DNA from: Plasmodium brasilianum | Taxonomy: Eukaryota > Apicomplexa > Aconoidasida > Haemosporida > Plasmodiidae | Direction: 5' to 3' | Length of the DNA: 64,000 nucleotides | Assembly: GCF_023973825.1 (NCBI RefSeq) | Contig: NC_090125.1 | Location: 1,547,501 to 1,611,500 of the forward strand | Part shown: one piece after another, positions 58,467-64,000 of the stretch | Layout of the letters: the number at the start of each line of letters is the position of its first letter | How positions within the stretch are numbered: position 1 is the first letter of the stretch | Notes under the pieces: model-generated | What the model saw: the letters and a program-made list of their open reading frames with translations, nothing else | The model's database searches: none | What the model was told of the DNA's origin: nothing | Position numbers and translations under genes: made by a program

Positions 58467-59116
58467 AATGTGTGTGTGAGTATTTCTTAGCTATGTGCTG
58501 TCTTTATTATTCATTATAAGAGCGTATATATGTATATATATATACGTATACATATATATATTTTTACTTGCCCATCCACAAGCATACCTCACATGTACAT
58601 ATATATATATATATATATATGCGCTCCGCAAATTTTTTAATTACAAAAAAAAAGGTGGAAAGGATTATTTTTAATGCCTCCTGAGAATAACAATAAAAAT
58701 ATAAAAAAGATGTTACTACGTAGATATATATTCATACTCACGATAAATTATAATATTTATTTTTATACTTTTTTTACAACAAAAATAATTATTTTATGTT
58801 AAACAAAACAAAAGAATAAAAAAAAAAAATAAAATAAAAAAAAAAAAGCAGTCTCCTTTTATAGTTAAAATAATACATTATAGTAATAGTGTATTCTTGT
58901 GTTGTATTTTCAAAGAAAAATTAAGGCAAAAAATATCCAGTTTATTATAATAGATAGTCGAGAATTTTTACGTTCTAAAAAACTCATTTTTCGTTATTTT
59001 AGCCCATTTAGCCACAAAAATGTGTACAAATTTAAGCATGTATATATGTATGTGTGCGATTGTATGTAGTCAACTTTTTGATGGTTGTATTCCACTGAAA
59101 AAAAAAAAAAAAATTC

Positions 59117-59201
59117 TGACCCGTTCATATTTTTTTTAGAAATGTTTCACAAACATTAAAAATAATCTCCTATTTGTTTAAATAATCTCATGAACGGGTC
59201 A
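59117..59201. ncRNA. 85-nt structured element, candidate small RNA
   Basis: TGACCCGTTCAT (59117-59128) and ATGAACGGGTCA (59190-59201) are perfect 12-bp complements. Inside lies a perfect hairpin, AATGTTT (59141-59147) with AAACATT (59151-59157) and a CAC loop. A directly repeated AATAATCTC follows (59161-59169 and 59181-59189). The stem has more GC than its surroundings. It could be a small structural RNA, a processing or termination signal of the upstream transcript, or a palindrome of no function. No known RNA family was recognised. Confidence 0.35.
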
Positions 59202-60184
59202 TACGAACTTTTGAAAAATAGAAAATGATGCTGTTGACGAGCACATAAGAAAAGAGGCGTTGATGGGGCATAAAAAAAAAAAAAATAATAATAAAATAAA
59301 ATGAAAAAAAGAATCACTTTAGTAACATTAATGGTGTGGAGAGAAACATAATAATTTTAACGAAATACTTGAACAGTCAGTAACCTTGTTGAAATCTTAG
59401 CAATTCAGGTAAAAGACCAATACAAATATCATTCTATATATATGTACATGTATCTATTTATTTCGCTATCATAATTTTCAGTTTTAATATAAATTTTATT
59501 TCAATCGTACTATTTTGGGTTGACATTATGTGATATATAACAAAACAAAGGGATATATGGAGGTCTTCTTTTTTATTTTTTTTTTTTTTTGAAAAATAAC
59601 GAAAGCTATATTAATCTTTGTCTTTCTGCATTTTATTTTTTGCTTGCTTGTTCATATTAAATATATTCTTTTAATAATACCTTTTCACATCAAAATGCCT
59701 CTATAAACATGTGCTCACTTCACTACATATATAGAGATGTTATGTAATGCGGATTTTGAATAAATGAAAGGAGTACATGTACGAAAGAATGGAAAAAAAA
59801 AAAAAAAAGATAGAGATGGAAAAGGCAAAGATTAAAGAGAAAAAGAAAAAGAAAAAGAAAATGTAAAAGAAAGAGAAGGGTAAAGTAAATATGTAAAAGA
59901 AGGAGAACGACAAAATAAAAAAGAAAAAAAGAAACACTTAAATAGCTTTTCCGAAAAAGTTAATAAACTTGTAAATATACGAAAATTCATCTTTTAACTA
60001 TAACTTAAGTAGACCTAACTTAAGAGCTATCTTACACTTTTACAGTAAATATATAAAGTACATTCAAATGAGATGCTTTATCTTGAATTATTTCGAGTTA
60101 TACTCTCAAACAAGTGTAAACTTATTACTGTTTTGGCAAATCCCCGCACTCTATATACATATATAATACACACATACATATATA

Positions 60185-60442
60185 TTACATACACGCATAC
60201 ATATATAATATATTCATACGTACATATATAATACATACATATGTACATATATAATACATACATACGTACATATATAATACATACATACGTACATATATAA
60301 TACATACATACGTACATATATAATACATACATACGTACATATATAATACATACATACGTACATATATAATACATACATACGTACATATATAATACATACA
60401 TACGTACATATAAAATACATACATACGTACATATATAATACA
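60185..60442. repeat. 23-bp tandem repeat
   Basis: About eleven copies of ATAATACATACATACGTACA plus TAT. Minus-strand frames through it read YVCMYYI-type repeats and are not genes. Confidence 0.95.
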
Positions 60443-61069
60443 TAATTAATCACCCAAAGGCGAAATATAAGATTAAACACATTTAAAGAAAATTAGAAGC
60501 CTACTTTTCCCTGTGTAGTTTTTTTTTATCATTCCTGCCATATGTATCTTAAAGTTCACTAATAGCTTTTGTAATTTTTATGCATAAAATAACTATTAAA
60601 CTATTTCTTCTTGTAATTTCTTTAAAAATAATATATTAACGAAAAAAAAAAAGGAAAATATATATCTACAAGAAGGTAAACTAAAAGTTTAATTGGTTTA
60701 TTTTTCTATATATAATAATTTTTTCCTACTTTTTCTTTACTTTCTGATGTTTTTTTTTTTTTTTTTTTTTGTTCTTCTACATCTATTTATACTTCTACTG
60801 CTTCTTTCCTTTCCAATTTTTTCATTTTTCCTTGTAGTCAGATAATGACTATTAATTTTATTTGAAAAACTAAATCGTATCTTATGCTAAATACATGACA
60901 TCTTTTTCAACATCCCGCTTTTGATTTTTTTTTTTTTTTTTTTCTCTCATGTACAGTACATTATTACATGTATTATATGTAAAAATAAGGGGATGCATTT
61001 CACAAGTTTGCCACGAATTGATTAATTTCGTTTTGTTTCCTCGCTTTTACACTAAATCTTTTTTTCGCT

Positions 61070-61262
61070 TCATTTTTTCGCTTCATATGTTCGCTTCATT
61101 TTTTCTGTTCATATGTTCGCTTCATTTTTTCGCTTCATATGTTCGCTTCATTTTTTCGCTTCATATGTTCGCTTCATTTTTTCGCTTCATATGTTCGCTT
61201 CATTTTTTCGCTTCATATGTTCGCTTCATTTTTTCGCTTCATTTGTTCGCTTCGTTTTTTCG
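61070..61262. repeat. 26-bp tandem repeat upstream of PRPP synthetase
   Basis: About seven copies of a 26-bp unit containing TTCGCTTCATTTTTTCGCTT and CATATG, 0.5-0.7 kb upstream of the PRPP synthetase start. Confidence 0.9.
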
Positions 61263-61540
61263 CCTTTTCCCCTTCTCATTTCTTCGCGTCCTCGCCTTCC
61301 CATCTTTTCATATCATACGCTACATTTTTTATTTTTTCCCATTATCTTTTTTATTTTTAGCCTTTTTTTTTTTTTATTTCACAACTCTATATAAAATATA
61401 AGGCTAAAACTCCTATCATCTTCCAAATTTTTGTATTTCCTTTTTAGATTTTTCTCGCTTGAAAGTATTTATAAGGGGCACATAGAACAGCATACATACA
61501 GATATGCATATACGAACATATATACATGCACAATACATAT

Positions 61541-61588
<48 letters not shown>

Positions 61589-61740
61589 GTATACATATGC
61601 ACGTAAGTGTTTGTAGTTGTACAAGCGCATACATAAAACGCTCCGTCACCCCCCGTCCAGCAATTCCATTTGCGTATATTTTATATGCTTTTTTTTTTTC
61701 TAGTCAAACTTGACGTATTATTACCCTTTTTATTACCTGC

Positions 61741-63066
61741 ATGAATAAAATGAATTTTGTCTTACCAAATAGATATATATCAAAGTGGTTTAAGAAAAGA
61801 AATAATTTTGAGAAAGAAAAGAATGGCATTAGTAAGTTATTGACCTTAATACTAAGTGGTGGTAGTTCTGCTACTGCTGCTGCTGTTGGATGGTGTTTTT
61901 TGAAAGATGAAGAGAATAGAAGCAAGCTTCGGTTAGATTGTAGGGATTTAAAAAAGAGCATATATAGTATGTTATATAATGTTAGTAATAATAATAAAAA
62001 TATTTTTTTTGAGAATAGTGTTTATTGTGATAATTCGAAAAAGAATTTTCAACATCCATTATGGAGATCAGAGGAGAAGAGACCTATTGAGAAAATGGAA
62101 AATGCAATATTATTTAGTGGTTCATCAAATCCTTTATTAAGTAAAAATATAGCTGACCATTTAGGTACAAATTTAGGAAAAGTAAACTTAAAAAGATTTG
62201 CCGATGGGGAAGTGTCAATGCAATTTATAGACAGTATAAGAGGAAAGGATGTATATATCATACAACCAACCTGTCCACCAGTAAATGAAAATTTAATTGA
62301 ATTATTGCTGATGATATCGACATGTAGAAGAGCATCAGCAAAAAAGATTACTGCTGTTATTCCATATTATGGTTATGCTAGACAGGATAGAAAATTAAGT
62401 TCAAGAGTACCCATATCCGCAGCTGATGTAGCAAGAATGATAGAAGCTATGGGTGTTGACAGAGTAGTAGCTATTGATTTACATTCTGGACAAATTCAAG
62501 GTTTTTTTGGACCTAGAGTACCTGTAGATAATTTAGAAGCACAAATAATTGGTTTAGATTATTTTACAAAAAAAGATTTATATAAACCTGTTATTGTTTC
62601 ACCAGATGCTGGAGGAGTTTATAGAGCAAGGAAATTTCAAGATGGTTTAAATCATAGAGGTATAAGTGATTGTGGTATTGCTATGTTAATAAAACAAAGA
62701 ACAAAACCAAATGAAATTGAAAAAATGGATTTAGTAGGTAATGTTTATGATTCAGATGTTATTATTGTTGATGATATGATTGATACATCTGGTACATTAT
62801 GTGAAGCAGCAAAACAATTAAAAAAACACGGAGCTAGAAGAGTTTTTGCCTTTGCTACTCATGGACTTTTTTCAGGACTAGCTATTGATAGAATTGAAAA
62901 CTCTCCATTAGAGGAAGTTATTGTTACTGATACGGTTAAGGCGAACAAAAATATTGATAATTGCAAGAAGATAACCAAACTAAGCGTTTCTGTGCTCGTT
63001 GCTGACGCTATTAGGAGAATTCACCAGAAGGAATCTTTGAACGACCTTTTTAACATAAAGGGGTAG
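61741..63066 (+). CDS. PRPS: Ribose-phosphate pyrophosphokinase (PRPP synthetase)
   Basis: Makes 5-phosphoribosyl-1-pyrophosphate from ribose 5-phosphate and ATP, the donor for nucleotide synthesis and for purine salvage, on which malaria parasites depend. The core (about 120-441) is a full PRPP synthetase: FADGEVSMQF (153-162), the ATP flexible-loop region YYGYARQDRKLSSRVPISA (209-227), AIDLHSGQIQGFF (244-256), SPDAGG (287-292) and the PRPP-binding loop DVIIVDDMIDTSGT (339-352). The usual enzyme is about 318 residues. Here an N-terminal extension of about 118 residues includes a basic start and a hydrophobic, Ala/Gly-rich segment (about 31-53, around SATAAAVGWCFL). This suggests membrane anchoring or organelle targeting. 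Single exon; the start is the first ATG after an in-frame stop region, with a second Met at codon 4. Confidence 0.95.
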   Translation: MNKMNFVLPNRYISKWFKKRNNFEKEKNGISKLLTLILSGGSSATAAAVGWCFLKDEENRSKLRLDCRDLKKSIYSMLYNVSNNNKNIFFENSVYCDNSKKNFQHPLWRSEEKRPIEKMENAILFSGSSNPLLSKNIADHLGTNLGKVNLKRFADGEVSMQFIDSIRGKDVYIIQPTCPPVNENLIELLLMISTCRRASAKKITAVIPYYGYARQDRKLSSRVPISAADVARMIEAMGVDRVVAIDLHSGQIQGFFGPRVPVDNLEAQIIGLDYFTKKDLYKPVIVSPDAGGVYRARKFQDGLNHRGISDCGIAMLIKQRTKPNEIEKMDLVGNVYDSDVIIVDDMIDTSGTLCEAAKQLKKHGARRVFAFATHGLFSGLAIDRIENSPLEEVIVTDTVKANKNIDNCKKITKLSVSVLVADAIRRIHQKESLNDLFNIKG

Positions 63067-64000
63067 ATGTGTATGCAAGTGTGCGGGTGTGCGTGAATGT
63101 GCGTAGCATACCATTTTGATACAAAACAGTACTTTATAAACATTTATCAGAAAAATGGCAGCCTACTTTCTACAGCACTCGCGAATGAAGTACCACATGT
63201 TGGCAGGTGTAAACCATATGCGTATATATATACGTATGTGTATACACCTAAACACTAATATATCCCAGCGTATACATACATATTTACATGCAAATGTGTA
63301 CATATTATGTACACGAACCTTTATTTTCTTGTGAAAATAAGCACTACATACACGTTATGCTTATTCTTATAATGTCAACTTTTTTTAAGAATATTAAAAT
63401 TTTATTACCTTCTGGAATTTTCGTATGTTTGTTTTTAAAGGGAAAAGCTTAAATGATGGTACCATACTGATAAAAAAAAGCATACACCCACAGTTTACAT
63501 GCGCAAGTATGTGATTATTAACATATGTGCAGAATGGGGAAAAGGAAAAAGATAATAATAAAAAGTAATAAAAAACAAAAACAAAAACAAAATAAACGTA
63601 AAAATAAACACAAATTGAAGCTTTTAAATTTTAAAAAACAAACAACAGTGTTTGCCAGTCATTGATCTTTTCTCTTTTTGATATTTTTAGTTATTTCTTA
63701 TACACCTGCGTATATCTTTCAAAAGAACAAACATATATGTTCCATTAATTGCCTAAGCTTCTTTTATTTTATTTTTATTTTATTTTTATTTTATTTTTAT
63801 TTTATTTTATTTTTTTTTTTGCGAAATTAGCAGAAGATTTAATATGTGAAAAAAAAAATAATAATAAACCAAAAAACATACAAAACTAAATAAAAACGTT
63901 TATTTGTTAATCCTATGCAAAACAACACCACAATTAACGACTGATTTGATTTAGTTTTCTATTTTTCTTATGTATCATAAAATTATTATTTTTCAAGTTT
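63067..64000. other. 3' flank of PRPP synthetase
   Basis: AT-rich sequence with short microsatellites (about 63580-63600 and a TTTTATT run at 63765-63815). No coding stretch or RNA gene is recognised before the window ends. Confidence 0.65.

Larger units (their letters stand above)
58350..61740. other. 3.4-kb intergenic region
   Basis: Between two plus-strand genes. Apart from the structured element at 59117-59201 and two tandem arrays, it holds TA microsatellites (about 58443-58466, 58600-58620, 61549-61580), poly-A/T runs and AT-rich unique sequence. No gene is supported. Confidence 0.65.

Noticed and set aside
1..64000. tRNA, rRNA, CRISPR, transposon or virus-derived sequence
   Set aside because: Read by eye in the gaps; no cloverleaf with conserved T-loop, no repeat-spacer pattern and no transposase or polymerase motifs were seen. 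A covariance-model scan would be needed for a firm negative.

Overview
The window looks like nuclear DNA from a Plasmodium species. It is very AT-rich, with long A/T homopolymers, many short-period tandem repeats, large low-complexity proteins rich in Asn, Lys and Ser, and small GT..AG introns with pyrimidine-rich acceptors. From memory and not checked, the right-hand gene order (PRPP synthetase, a divergent lactate/malate dehydrogenase-like enzyme, a small coiled-coil protein, a giant protein, an RlmI-like protein, FIS1) matches a block of P. falciparum chromosome 13. Low-complexity content and GC suggest a P. malariae or P. ovale type genome, but the species cannot be fixed from this.

Layout: a spliced gene of unknown function (162-2165, +); a three-exon low-complexity gene whose frame breaks in an 18-bp repeat (2605-6777, -); an 8.8-kb stretch dominated by tandem repeats, with a few higher-GC islands that may be exons of small unresolved genes (6778-15606); a giant coiled-coil protein with a 29-A frameshift site and a spliced last exon (15607-24476, +); a 1593-residue protein (25618-30399, -); a three-exon microprotein gene assembled here from splice signals (33610-34389, +); FIS1 in two exons (34870-35751, -); a five-exon RlmI-fold methyltransferase-like protein with degraded catalytic motifs (36940-39634, -); a 3767-residue repeat-rich protein (40512-51815, -); a short coiled-coil protein (53825-54229, -); the dehydrogenase-like gene in three exons (56381-58349, +); and PRPP synthetase (61741-63066, +).

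The genes are single transcription units rather than operons. Shared themes are metabolism (PRPP supply, a 2-hydroxyacid dehydrogenase fold), the mitochondrion (FIS1, possibly the microprotein) and large structural coiled-coil proteins. All exon structures were derived by eye from splice motifs and reading phase and need transcript support. The most notable items are the evenly spaced QT motifs (possible dynein light chain LC8 hub) in the 15.6-24.5 kb gene, the apparently inactive RlmI-like protein, the altered active site of the dehydrogenase-like protein, an 85-nt structured element at 59.1 kb, and the hidden small genes. No tRNA, rRNA, CRISPR array, mobile element or viral sequence was recognised.
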